64,000 nt of DNA. Origin: Lysinibacillus macroides. GTDB lineage: Bacteria > Bacillota > Bacilli > Bacillales_A > Planococcaceae. Below are positions 35,732 through 45,300 of the stretch, one piece after another. Within the stretch, counting starts at the first letter, position 1; each line of letters starts with the position of its first letter. Location: NCBI RefSeq assembly GCF_001281525.1, contig NZ_LGCI01000008.1:194072-258071 (forward strand), in the 5' to 3' direction. A model generated the notes under the pieces. It was given only the letters and a program-made list of their open reading frames with translations, ran no database searches and was not told where the DNA came from. A program made the translations under genes and the position numbers.

Positions 35732-36166
35732 TTAGTGGCTGTTTTTTGGAATTTTTTTAGCTGCTCTTATTCTCCGACTCATAGTTTCGAATTCATTTGC
35801 ACAAAACTTACTATAAATAGTTAATTTGCTAATATCATCGCGGAAGGTGTTGATTGTATTATCCGTTGTTACAATATGCACTTTTCCCATTTTAAAAAGA
35901 TTAATTAGTTCAATTGATAATTCAGTTGTTCTAGAAATTCGAGTTAAATCAGTTATTACAATGACATCAAATTTACCTTCTCCACATTCCTCAATTAGTG
36001 CTTGAAGACCTCTATTTTTATGAACTCCAGATCCGACATCACCATAAATAGTATCTAATTGCCAATTATTTTCAGAAATAAAGGCCATGATGATTTCTGT
36101 TTGTTTTTCTAAATTTAAGTCTGCGTGATTTTTACTAGCTGTTCGAACGTAAGCTGCGCATTTCAT
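35732..36166 (-). CDS. Resolvase-like small serine recombinase, active site altered
   Basis: The 144-aa protein is a single resolvase domain: KCAAYVRTASKNHADLNLEKQ at the start, DVIVITDLTRISRTTELS in the middle. In the usual motif Y-x-R-V-S-T the Ser is the nucleophile; here the text reads Y-V-R-T-A-S, so Ala is at that place and Ser one residue later. It has no helix-turn-helix domain after the long helix. It may be inactive or regulatory. The ORF has its own terminator and an upstream repeat shared with the neighbouring recombinase. Confidence 0.75.
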   Translation of the reverse strand: MKCAAYVRTASKNHADLNLEKQTEIIMAFISENNWQLDTIYGDVGSGVHKNRGLQALIEECGEGKFDVIVITDLTRISRTTELSIELINLFKMGKVHIVTTDNTINTFRDDISKLTIYSKFCANEFETMSRRIRAAKKIPKNSH

Positions 36167-36349
36167 AGTTTTCTTCTCTCCTTAGTAATTTTAGTTTAAA
36201 GTTTTTAGAGGAAATTTACTTTTCCTGATGTGTAAAACATTGTATCCATGTTTTTTCCTATTTTAAGAGGTAAAAACAATTTCTATAAAATTTTTTTGAA
36301 AAAAATGTCCAAACGTAAAAACTTTGAATAACCAATGCTCTGAAGCATT

Positions 36350-36375
36350 ATACTTTCGGATTTTCGATATTCTAA
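36350..36375 (-). repeat. 26-nt direct repeat upstream of resolvase-like gene, copy 2
   Basis: It matches 35488-35513 at 25 of 26 positions and lies 184 nt upstream of the start at 36166. Apart from this and the promoter at 36551, the 470-nt gap 36167-36637 is plain AT-rich DNA. Confidence 0.75.
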
Positions 36376-36530
36376 TAGAAAAATTAAAGTTTTAATTTTC
36401 TGGCTTTAAATATTTTACATGAGAATTCTTTAGGAAAGTTTTTTCTTAAACATTTGTTCGCTCCACATCCATATGGGTTCAGACAATAAAAAAATCAATA
36501 GTAATTCAGTAAGGAATTTTAATTTTAATA

Positions 36531-36556
36531 AAAAGGAATTTAAAATACCCTTTACA
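36531..36556 (+). repeat. Leader repeat copy 1, overlapping the -35 box
   Basis: AAAAGGAATTTAAAATAC followed by the -35 hexamer TTTACA recurs at 36962-36986 with one base fewer. This copy contains the -35 of the promoter of the DUF2325 gene. Confidence 0.75.
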
Positions 36557-36579
36557 AGAATTTATTTAAATGTTATATT
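36551..36579 (+). promoter_or_regulatory. Sigma-A promoter of the DUF2325 / methylase-like operon
   Basis: TTTACA (36551-36556), a 17-nt spacer and TATATT (36574-36579) form a good promoter 59 nt upstream of the start at 36638. Confidence 0.75.
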
Positions 36580-36637
36580 AGATACACAGAGGTAATCAAC
36601 GAAGAAAATACATCACTAAAAAGGAGGTAGCGGGAAA

Positions 36638-36958
36638 ATGAGTACTGTTCTTATAATTGGTGGGTTTAATCAAAAGGGATATGAAGAAATGGGTAAGAAA
36701 AAGGGAAATATGGATATCTTATTTCATAATGGTATAATAAAAAGACAAAGTACTTCAGTATTTGAAAAGTTGGTTAAGAAAGCTGATTGCGTAGTTTTGA
36801 TTCAATCTGCTTGTTCACATAAAACCATGTGGGAAGTGAAAAAACTTTCTAAAAAGTACTCAGTTCCTGTTACTTATCCACGAAATCGTGGCCTTTCGGA
36901 AGTGATCAATTCTGCAGTTGAATTACTAAATAATAAAGTCTCTTTTTTTGCCTCATAA
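36638..36958 (+). CDS. DUF2325-like protein
   Basis: The 106-aa protein has the Rossmann-like pattern of DUF2325: VLIIGGFNQKGYEE at the start, ADCVVLIQSACSHKTMWEVKKLSKKYSVPV in the middle and a final helix. Members often stand near accessory DNA-processing genes; their function is not known. AAGGAGG precedes the ATG. It is the first gene of a three-gene unit with a methylase-like protein, and both have the same upstream repeat. Confidence 0.8.
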   Translation: MSTVLIIGGFNQKGYEEMGKKKGNMDILFHNGIIKRQSTSVFEKLVKKADCVVLIQSACSHKTMWEVKKLSKKYSVPVTYPRNRGLSEVINSAVELLNNKVSFFAS

Positions 36959-36961
36959 TTA

Positions 36962-36986
36962 AAAAGGAATTTAAAATACTTTTACA
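36962..36986 (+). repeat. Leader repeat copy 2, before the methylase-like gene
   Basis: It repeats 36531-36556 with a one-base difference in length and ends just before the AAGGAGG of the next gene. No -10 box fits between it and the start codon, so it is more likely an operator or RNA signal than a promoter. Confidence 0.7.
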
Positions 36987-37007
36987 GGATATTAAGGAGG
37001 AATAAAA

Positions 37008-38921
37008 ATGGTTGAAAATACATTTCAATTTATAAATGAATTAGAGAATCAGTTTAGTAAAAAGCAAATCGATTTTACTTTAATCAGTGAAGTAGGAAAA
37101 CTACATGCTCTTTATGCAGCGATGGGGATGGAAAAGTATAAAAATGGACTTTCAAAAGTGGCAACGAGAGAAGACATAAAAAATGCCGGTAGTGCTGTTA
37201 AAAAGACACTTCTTGAACTTTATTTAGAATTGGAGAAGCTTGAACCATCGTTAGCGAAAGTATTTGTCAGCAACTCATTTTCAATGATAGATGAGAAGAA
37301 TCTATACAAATTGGTTGTTTTGTTTGAAAGATATGGTCTATCAAAAGATGAATACCAGAGTAAAGAAATGAATGTTTCATTTTTCAACAGCTTACTGAAA
37401 GAATTCATAAATGAAGCAAAAGGGTTTGAATTTACACCCGATGGATTAATTCAATTAATGGTTGAATCAGTTAAACCTCTAAATGGTTCTGTCTATGACG
37501 GCACAGCTGGAATTGCCAATTTACTTGTTCAGGCTTATTTGAATGCTGCAAATAAGAACGAAAAAGTAACTGTGTTTGGTCAGGAGTTTAATCAGGAGCT
37601 ATTTGTACTTGGTAAACTGAATTTGTTTTTAAATCAAATTCTTCCAGAACGAGGTGATATTTGTGATGGCGATACGATCCGAGAACCAAAGTGGGTAGAA
37701 AACGGACGTGTTCAACAATTTGACTATGTATTAATGAATTATCCTTTCGGGGTTAGAGACTGGGGTTATGAATTTGCCGTGAATGACCCTTTTGGACGAT
37801 TTGAATTATATGATGTTCCATCTAAGGCTCATGGGGACTATGCATTTATTCTTCATGCACTTGCTTCATTAAAAAGTACAGGGAAAGCAGTTCTTGTTGT
37901 ACCATTTGGAACACTTGTCAGGGGAGCAGCCGAGAGAAAAATTCGTTCGATTTTGTTAAAAGACGATGTAATCGAAAGTATTATCGCTTTACCTTCTAAT
38001 TTATTTGTAGGAACTGGGATTCAGGTTTCACTTTTCATTTTAAATAAAAATAAGCCGAATGAGAAAAAAGGAAAGGTGCAATTTATCAATGCTGAGGGTG
38101 ATTATGAACGAACAAGAACACAAAAATTCTTAAAGCGAGAACATATCGATAAGATCGTTGATGTATTAGATCGCTTTGAGAATATTGAGCGTTATTCAAG
38201 AATAGTTCCAATAGAAGAAATTGAAGAAAATCAATTTGATTTAAATCCTTCACTATATTTCGTCAATATTGAACTTGAGACCGAATTTGGAAAGGTATTA
38301 TTTAATCGAAAAAAATATGAAACAGAAACGGGAAATTTAGTTCCAATCAAAGAATTTGCAGAGGTAATACGAGGAGTTAATCTGCCAAGTCGTAGACAAA
38401 TAGAGAGCGCTGAAGGTGAATTATATCCTGTTATCCAAATTCGAGATGTGGAGGATGGAGAAATTCAATTTGAGAAAATTGATAAATTTCCAATCCAGAC
38501 TAGAGATATCGAGCGCATAACTGCAAAACCGGGAGATATTCTCGTATCCAGTAGAGGTACTCAACAAAAAATTGCCATTGTTCCAGAACATACGGAAAAA
38601 GTTCTTGTATCGAGTATGTTTGTAATTATTCGATTGACATCTGATAAAGTAAATCCGTTATATGTAAAGCGTATATTAGAAAGCCCAGCTGGCCAGTACT
38701 TTTTTGAAGTAAATCAAAGTGGTTCGGTTGTGACAGTTTTAACACCTAATGACATTAAATCAATTGAGATTCCATTGTTATCAATTGAACAACAAACTGA
38801 ATTTATAAGTGAACTAGAAAGAGCAGATGATATCATCCGCAAGGCACAGGAAGAAAGAAAGAACCTGTACTTTAATGCTTATCAAAACGTTGGTTTTGGA
38901 ACGGCTATTCGCAAAAATTAG
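37008..38921 (+). CDS. N-6 methylase-like protein fused to a specificity domain
   Basis: The 637-aa protein combines an HsdM-like methylase and an HsdS-like half (residues of about 440-625, with VIQIRDVEDGEIQFE and LLSIEQQTEFISELERADDII). Motif I reads DGTAG (164-168) and motif IV NYPF (244-247) where active N6 methylases have NPPF/Y. Activity is therefore uncertain. It is encoded between a DUF2325 protein and an unknown protein, and upstream of a full type I system; fused M-S proteins occur in type IIG/IIB-like and regulatory systems. No nuclease motif is seen in it. Confidence 0.85.
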   Translation: MVENTFQFINELENQFSKKQIDFTLISEVGKLHALYAAMGMEKYKNGLSKVATREDIKNAGSAVKKTLLELYLELEKLEPSLAKVFVSNSFSMIDEKNLYKLVVLFERYGLSKDEYQSKEMNVSFFNSLLKEFINEAKGFEFTPDGLIQLMVESVKPLNGSVYDGTAGIANLLVQAYLNAANKNEKVTVFGQEFNQELFVLGKLNLFLNQILPERGDICDGDTIREPKWVENGRVQQFDYVLMNYPFGVRDWGYEFAVNDPFGRFELYDVPSKAHGDYAFILHALASLKSTGKAVLVVPFGTLVRGAAERKIRSILLKDDVIESIIALPSNLFVGTGIQVSLFILNKNKPNEKKGKVQFINAEGDYERTRTQKFLKREHIDKIVDVLDRFENIERYSRIVPIEEIEENQFDLNPSLYFVNIELETEFGKVLFNRKKYETETGNLVPIKEFAEVIRGVNLPSRRQIESAEGELYPVIQIRDVEDGEIQFEKIDKFPIQTRDIERITAKPGDILVSSRGTQQKIAIVPEHTEKVLVSSMFVIIRLTSDKVNPLYVKRILESPAGQYFFEVNQSGSVVTVLTPNDIKSIEIPLLSIEQQTEFISELERADDIIRKAQEERKNLYFNAYQNVGFGTAIRKN

Positions 38922-38936
38922 GGGAGGATGACCTTT

Positions 38937-39575
38937 ATGAATAAAAGAAATCTGTTGGAACTAAGAGATAGCATACGCAGAAGAGGCTTTTGGGTTGATT
39001 TAGTAGATGGTGAACTTATTTTAGATTCATGGTATTCCAAATCTAACTTTAATGAATTAGTACGTTTATTAACTAGACTTCCATTATCTATCGAAATTGG
39101 TGAAAAAGGAATTCGAGTAACCTCGGATTCCTTACCTTCCGGCTTGTTAAATCAAATCGAAACAGCATCAAGAGAGGATGTGGAGTACTCTAAATCGGGA
39201 AACCTCATTCCTCCTTTATGGAATGATAACGAAGGAAATGATTTGTCTATTTTAGAATTAGATTATGGCATTGCTATCATGGTGTTTTCCTTAAATAAAG
39301 TTGGATTTCAAACTTCTATGAGTTGTGATGGACATGGAAGAAAAGAAGCGAATATGTGGTTTAATCATCAAGAGTATATGAAAGAAATGAGCAATCTTTT
39401 ATTCTTAGCTTCAAAAGAAAACAGCTTTGCTTATGATTGGGAAATTAGAAAGGAAAACGTAGGTTTTGCTTTAACTACCAGAAAAAGATTAGCAAACGAA
39501 GCTTGGGATGTGGGGAAAATTCAAGATGATGTATTATCTTTATCGAGCTTTATTTTAAAAGAGAAATCAGTTTGA
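38937..39575 (+). CDS. Conserved hypothetical protein with SCDGHGRK motif
   Basis: The 212-aa protein is not recognised. It has two parts: residues 1-85 (LLELRDSIRRRGFWVDLVDGELILDS) and a second part with FQTSMSCDGHGRKEANMWF, a Cys/His/Asp cluster that looks like an active or metal site. GGGGAGG lies 9 nt before the ATG at 38937. It follows the methylase-like gene by 15 nt and so belongs to the same unit. Confidence 0.65.
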   Translation: MNKRNLLELRDSIRRRGFWVDLVDGELILDSWYSKSNFNELVRLLTRLPLSIEIGEKGIRVTSDSLPSGLLNQIETASREDVEYSKSGNLIPPLWNDNEGNDLSILELDYGIAIMVFSLNKVGFQTSMSCDGHGRKEANMWFNHQEYMKEMSNLLFLASKENSFAYDWEIRKENVGFALTTRKRLANEAWDVGKIQDDVLSLSSFILKEKSV

Positions 39576-39673
39576 ATGATAGGAAAATGGAAATAGGTCG
39601 TTAATATTATCCATTTATTAAGGTTGTAAAAATCTGTATACTTGAAATGAGAGTATTATAGGAGGAATTTTGA

Positions 39674-41134
39674 ATGATAACAGGTGAAATTAAGAGTAAA
39701 GTAGATAAGATTTGGGAGACGTTTTGGACAGGTGGAATTACGAATCCATTAACGGTTATTGAACAGTTTACTTATTTATTATTTATAAAAGGGTTAGATG
39801 AAGTCGAGACAACAAAGGAAAATGAAGCACTATTACTAGATATCGAGTTTGAAGGTGTTTTTCCAAAAGAGAAACAACATTTACGTTGGCATCGCTTTAA
39901 ACAGTTAGGGTCACCTGAAGAAATGTATGAAGTTGTTTCAAAAGAAGTTTTCCCTTTTATTAAAGAATTGCATGGAACAGATGATTCAGCTTATTCAAAA
40001 TACATGGGCGATGCCATGTTTATGATTCCAACGGCAAATATGTTAGCTAAAATTGTGGACGGGATTGACAATATCCCGATGAAAGACCGTGATACTCAAG
40101 GGGATTTATATGAGTACCTTCTATCAAAAATCGCAACAGCTGGAACAAATGGTCAGTTCCGTACGCCGAGACACATTATTAACATGATGGTTGAATTAAT
40201 GAAACCAACTCCTGAAGATATTATTATTGACCCAGCTATGGGATCGGCTGGATTCTTAGTTGCAGCCAGCGAATATTTAAGAGATCATCATAACGACTTA
40301 TTTTTAGTTCAAGGTTTAAAAGAACATTATCATAAAACAATGTTTTACGGTAATGATATGGATCGCACAATGCTTCGTATCGGTGCTATGAATATGATGC
40401 TTCATGGTGTGGATAATCCGAATATTGATTATCGTGACTCACTTGCTGAGATAAACAAGGATAAAGAACAATATACACTTGTTTTGGCCAACCCACCTTT
40501 TAAGGGATCACTTGATTATGAAGCCGTTTCAAACGATTTATTAAAAATCGCAAAAACGAAGAAAACTGAACTTTTATTTTTATCATTATTTATTCGAATC
40601 TTAAAACCGGGTGGTCGTGCTGCAGTAATCGTCCCTGATGGTGTATTATTCGGTAGCTCAAATGCACATAAACAAATACGTAAAGAAATTATTGATAATC
40701 ACAAACTAGAAGCGATTATCTCAATGCCGAGTGGTGTATTTAAACCATATGCAGGGGTATCGACTGCTGTCATGATTTTTACCAAAACGGGTGCGGGTGG
40801 AACTGATAATGTTTGGTTCTATGAAATGAAAACAGACGGATTTTCTTTAGATGATAAACGTAGTCCTATTAAAGAAAATGATATTTCGGATATTGTTGAG
40901 CGATTCAGTAATTTAGAAACTGAAAAGGAACGTAAGCGGACAGAGCAATCATTTTTTGTACCAGTTGAAGAATTGCGAGAAAATGATTATGACTTGTCAA
41001 TTAATAAATATAAAGAAATTGAATATGAAGAAATTAAATACGATGATTCCAAAGAAATATTTAAAAAAATTAATAATGTTGAGATTGAGATTCAAAATGG
41101 ATTACAAAAGCTTGGAAAATTGTTGGGGGAGTAA
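39674..41134 (+). CDS. hsdM: Type I restriction-modification methylase subunit
   Basis: The 486-aa HsdM methylates adenine N6 within a bipartite target. The N-terminal HsdM_N helical domain, QFRTPRHIINMMVEL, motif I DPAMGSAGF (186-194) and motif IV NPPF (273-276) are all intact. AGGAGG precedes the ATG. hsdS starts 3 nt after its stop. Together with hsdS and hsdR it forms a complete system of the EcoKI/EcoR124 kind. Confidence 0.96.
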   Translation: MITGEIKSKVDKIWETFWTGGITNPLTVIEQFTYLLFIKGLDEVETTKENEALLLDIEFEGVFPKEKQHLRWHRFKQLGSPEEMYEVVSKEVFPFIKELHGTDDSAYSKYMGDAMFMIPTANMLAKIVDGIDNIPMKDRDTQGDLYEYLLSKIATAGTNGQFRTPRHIINMMVELMKPTPEDIIIDPAMGSAGFLVAASEYLRDHHNDLFLVQGLKEHYHKTMFYGNDMDRTMLRIGAMNMMLHGVDNPNIDYRDSLAEINKDKEQYTLVLANPPFKGSLDYEAVSNDLLKIAKTKKTELLFLSLFIRILKPGGRAAVIVPDGVLFGSSNAHKQIRKEIIDNHKLEAIISMPSGVFKPYAGVSTAVMIFTKTGAGGTDNVWFYEMKTDGFSLDDKRSPIKENDISDIVERFSNLETEKERKRTEQSFFVPVEELRENDYDLSINKYKEIEYEEIKYDDSKEIFKKINNVEIEIQNGLQKLGKLLGE

Positions 41135-41137
41135 GGC

Positions 41138-42361
41138 ATGGAGTTTGTTAGATTGGAAGATGTATGTGAATTTATAAATGGAGATAGAGGTAAAAATTAT
41201 CCTAAATCAAATGAATTCATAGATGCTGGCATACCGTTTATTAATGCAGGGCATATAAACAATTCAAGAGTTAACTTTTCAAAAATGAATTATATTTCAG
41301 AAGAAGTTTACGAAAAGTTAGGTTCAGGAAAAATTCAAAATAAAGATATTATATTTTGTTTAAGAGGTTCATTAGGAAAAAGTGCATTAATTGATTTTGA
41401 TAAAGGGGCAATTGCTTCATCATTAGTAATATTAAGAAATAAAAATGAAAAGAGACTAAATACATCATATCTAATGTATTTATTAAACTCTCAAGTAATA
41501 TATTCCCAGATAAATAAGACAAATACGGGTAGTTCACAACCTAACTTATCTGCAGCTAATGTGAAAAACTTTATTGTTCCATTACCAGATTTAAGAATTC
41601 AACACAAGGTTGTTCAAGTTCTTGATATAGTTCAAGAACTTATCAATAAACGTAAACAACAACTTGAAGCATTAGACCAAGTAATACAAAGTATGTTTTT
41701 GGAGATGTTTGGTGATCCAATTACAAATGTTAGGGGTTGGGAAATATCCCCGTGTAAAGATGTTGCTATTAAAATAGGTTCAGGCGCTACACCTAAAGGT
41801 GGTAACGCCAGTTATAAAGATAGTGGTATCAGTTTGATTCGTAGTATGAATGTTTATAATAATAAATTTAGTTATAAAGATTTAGCTTTTATCGATGAAG
41901 AGCAAGCAGAAAAGCTAAACAATGTTGAGGTATTCAAAAATGATGTTTTACTTAATATTACCGGGGCATCTGTAGCTAGAAGTTGTATTGTTCCTACTGA
42001 TATATTACCCGCAAGAGTCAATCAGCATGTTGCTATTATCAGACCTAAAGAGGAAATGGTTAATTATATCTTTTTAAGCTATTTGTTTACAAATGAAATT
42101 TATCAAAGATATTTATGGCAAATTGCTACAAACGGTGGGGCAACAAGAGAGGCTATAACAAAACAACAAATAGAAAAATTACCTGTAATTTTACCTCCAC
42201 TTTACTTACAAAATGATTTCGCAAGTAAAGTAGAACAAATAGAAAAACAAAAGTCATTAATGCAGTCAAGTATTGAAGAACTTGAAAATATGTATAATGC
42301 CTTGTTACAAAAAGCTTTCAATGGAAATTTATTTAACGAGGAAAAGGTCTCTAATCTTTAA
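41138..42361 (+). CDS. hsdS: Type I restriction-modification specificity subunit
   Basis: The 407-aa HsdS has two target recognition domains (residues of about 1-165 and 195-385), each followed by a coiled-coil spacer (VQELINKRKQQLEALDQVIQ and KQKSLMQSSIEELENMYNALLQ). The two spacers set the gap of the bipartite site. The first domain is much more AT-rich than hsdM, as usual for exchangeable specificity parts. The target cannot be predicted from the sequence. Confidence 0.95.
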   Translation: MEFVRLEDVCEFINGDRGKNYPKSNEFIDAGIPFINAGHINNSRVNFSKMNYISEEVYEKLGSGKIQNKDIIFCLRGSLGKSALIDFDKGAIASSLVILRNKNEKRLNTSYLMYLLNSQVIYSQINKTNTGSSQPNLSAANVKNFIVPLPDLRIQHKVVQVLDIVQELINKRKQQLEALDQVIQSMFLEMFGDPITNVRGWEISPCKDVAIKIGSGATPKGGNASYKDSGISLIRSMNVYNNKFSYKDLAFIDEEQAEKLNNVEVFKNDVLLNITGASVARSCIVPTDILPARVNQHVAIIRPKEEMVNYIFLSYLFTNEIYQRYLWQIATNGGATREAITKQQIEKLPVILPPLYLQNDFASKVEQIEKQKSLMQSSIEELENMYNALLQKAFNGNLFNEEKVSNL

Positions 42362-42379
42362 TCAAAGGGAGGGGTAAAC

Positions 42380-45300
42380 GTGTCAAACTTTAGCTTCTTA
42401 AAAGACAAAAAGCAGTACAAAAGTTTTACTAATGCTTGTGTAGAAGCGGAAAAGGCTCTAATTGTAAGTCCAGCAGTAAGTGCTATTCAGTCTCGTCGAG
42501 CGCTGGAATTAGCAGTTAAATGGGTATACAGCTTTGATAGTGCAGCAATGATTCCCTACCAAGATAATTTATCTAGCTTAATACATGATTCGAACTTTCT
42601 AGCAATTATCGATGAAGATTTATTGCCATTAATGAAATATATTGTGAAGTTGGGAAATGTAGCTGTTCATACAAATGCTCCGATTTCTCGTGATGAAGCG
42701 GTTTTATCGCTTCATCACCTACATCAATTTATTTCGTGGATCGATTACTGCTACTCGGATGAATTTACTGCAGGAGAATTTGATGAATCTTTCCTTCAAT
42801 TTGGTGAAGAAAAACGAGTACGTCCTGAAGAACTAAAAGATTTATATGAGCAATTAAGTTCAAAGGATAAAAAACTCGAAGAAGTGATGAAGGAAAATGA
42901 ACATCTCCGTAAGAGTGTGACGGAAAAACGGGAACACAATACGAAAGATTACAACTTCCAAGTAGATGAGTTAAAAGAATTTGAAACTCGACTTAAATAC
43001 ATTGATCTCGACCTGAAAATTGCCGGGTGGGAGTTTAATAAAGATATCATTCGTGAATATGAAGTTCAAGGAATGCCTAACAATGCAGGAACAGGTTATG
43101 TCGATTATGTCTTATTTGGTGACAACGGCAAGCCACTTGCTGTGGTTGAAGCAAAAAGAACTTCAAAGGATCCAAAAATTGGTCGTCAACAAGCCAAGTT
43201 ATATGCGGATTGCATTGAAACGATGACGGGTACACGTCCAGTTATCTTTTATACAAATGGCTTTGAAACATATATTTGGCATGATCCATATCCACCAAGA
43301 AAAGTATCAGGTTTCTATAATAAAGAAGAATTAAGCCTACTAATGGATCGCCGTGAAATGAAGCGACCTTTAAAAGATATTCAGATCAATGATTCGATAA
43401 GTAACCGTTATTATCAAAAAGAAGCTATTCTAGCAGTTTGCGATGCTTTAACACGTAATCAAAGAAAATCATTATTAGTAATGGCTACTGGCAGTGGTAA
43501 AACTAGGACCGCTATATCGATTGTTGATGTGTTGGCTAGACACAATTGGGTGAAAAATGTCCTATTCTTAGCTGACCGTAAAACGTTATTGAGTCAAGCA
43601 TACAAGAACTTTAATACGCTAATGCCAAGTTTAACAATATGCAATCTACTAGACAATAAGGATAACCCGGAAGAAAGTAGAATGGTGTTTTCTACTTATC
43701 CAACCATGATGAATGCGATAGACGATGTAAGAAGAAAAGATGGCAAGAAACTATTTACGGTTGGCCATTTTGATTTAATCATTATTGATGAATCACATCG
43801 TAGTATTTATAAAAAGTATCGTAGCATCTTTGATTACTTTGATGGCATTTTGTTAGGATTAACAGCTACACCAAAAGATGAAATTGATAAAAATACGTAT
43901 GAAGTATTTGATCTTGAAAATGGTGTCCCAACTTATGCTTATGAATTGGAACAAGCAGTAAATGATGGATACTTAGTTGACTATCGAACAATCGAAACGA
44001 AGATGAGGTTTCTAGAAGATGGTATTCATTATGATGATTTATCAGATGAAGAAAAAGAAAAGTATGAGGAAACTTTTGATGAAGAAGATTTCAGAGAAGA
44101 TATTGATAGTTCTGCCTTAAACGAGTGGTTATTTAACGACAACACAATTGATACTGTTCTGAAAAACCTAATGGAAAAGGGAATTCGTGTTGAAGGTGGA
44201 GACAAATTAGGTAAGACCATTATTTTTGCTAAAAATCATAATCATGCAGAAAGAATCACTGAACGTTTTGATATTCTATTTCCGGAGTATAAAGGTGATT
44301 TTGCACGAGTTATAGATTATAGCGTGAATTATTATCAAACCCTTATAGACGATTTTTCTGAAGTAAAAAAGCTACCACAAATTGCAGTTTCAGTGGATAT
44401 GCTTGATACAGGTGTTGACATTCCTGAAGTAGTAAATCTTGTTTTCTTTAAAAAGGTTCGTTCAAAGTCAAAGTTCTGGCAAATGATTGGTCGGGGAACG
44501 CGTCTTTGTCCTGATTTATTAGGAATCGGAGAGGATAAAACACATTTCCTTATTTTTGATTATTGCGGAAACTTTGATTTCTTCCGGGAAAATCCGAAAG
44601 GAATGGACGGTCAAGTTGGGAAAAGTCTTACAGAAAAACTCTTTAATGCTAAAGTGGATATTATTCGTGAATTGCAAGGTCTTGATTATCAGACAGAAGA
44701 ATATGTTGCCCATCGAAATGAATTAGTTAATGTTGTGACTAAAGAAGTTTTATCGCTCGATAATGAGAATTTCAGGGTAAGACAGCATCTTCAATACGTA
44801 GAAAAATTCAAGAATCGTACGAATTGGAATACTTTATCTGTCCTTGATACAAATGAGATAAAGGATCATATTTCACCAATTATTGTCCCAATGAATGATG
44901 ATGAATTTGCCAAGCGTTTTGATTTAGTAATGTATACAATTGAATTGGCTAAATTACAAACAAGAAATGCAACGAAACCCATTCGAAGTGTCATTAAAAC
45001 AGCAGAAGCACTATCAAAGCTAGGTACAATTCCGCAAGTGTTAGAAGCAAAACCAATTATTGATAAGGTTTTAACCGAGGAGTTCTGGGATAGTGCGGAT
45101 ATCTTTGAATTAGATTCTGTTCGTGCAGCGTTAAGGGATTTAATTAAATTCATCGAAAAAGAAACACAAAAAATATATTTTACGAATTTCCAAGATGAAG
45201 TACTTGAAGTTAACGAGAACGGTCCAATGTACAATGTGAACGATTTAAAAAGTTATAAGAAAAAGGTTCATCATTACTTAAATCAGCATAAGGACCAAAT

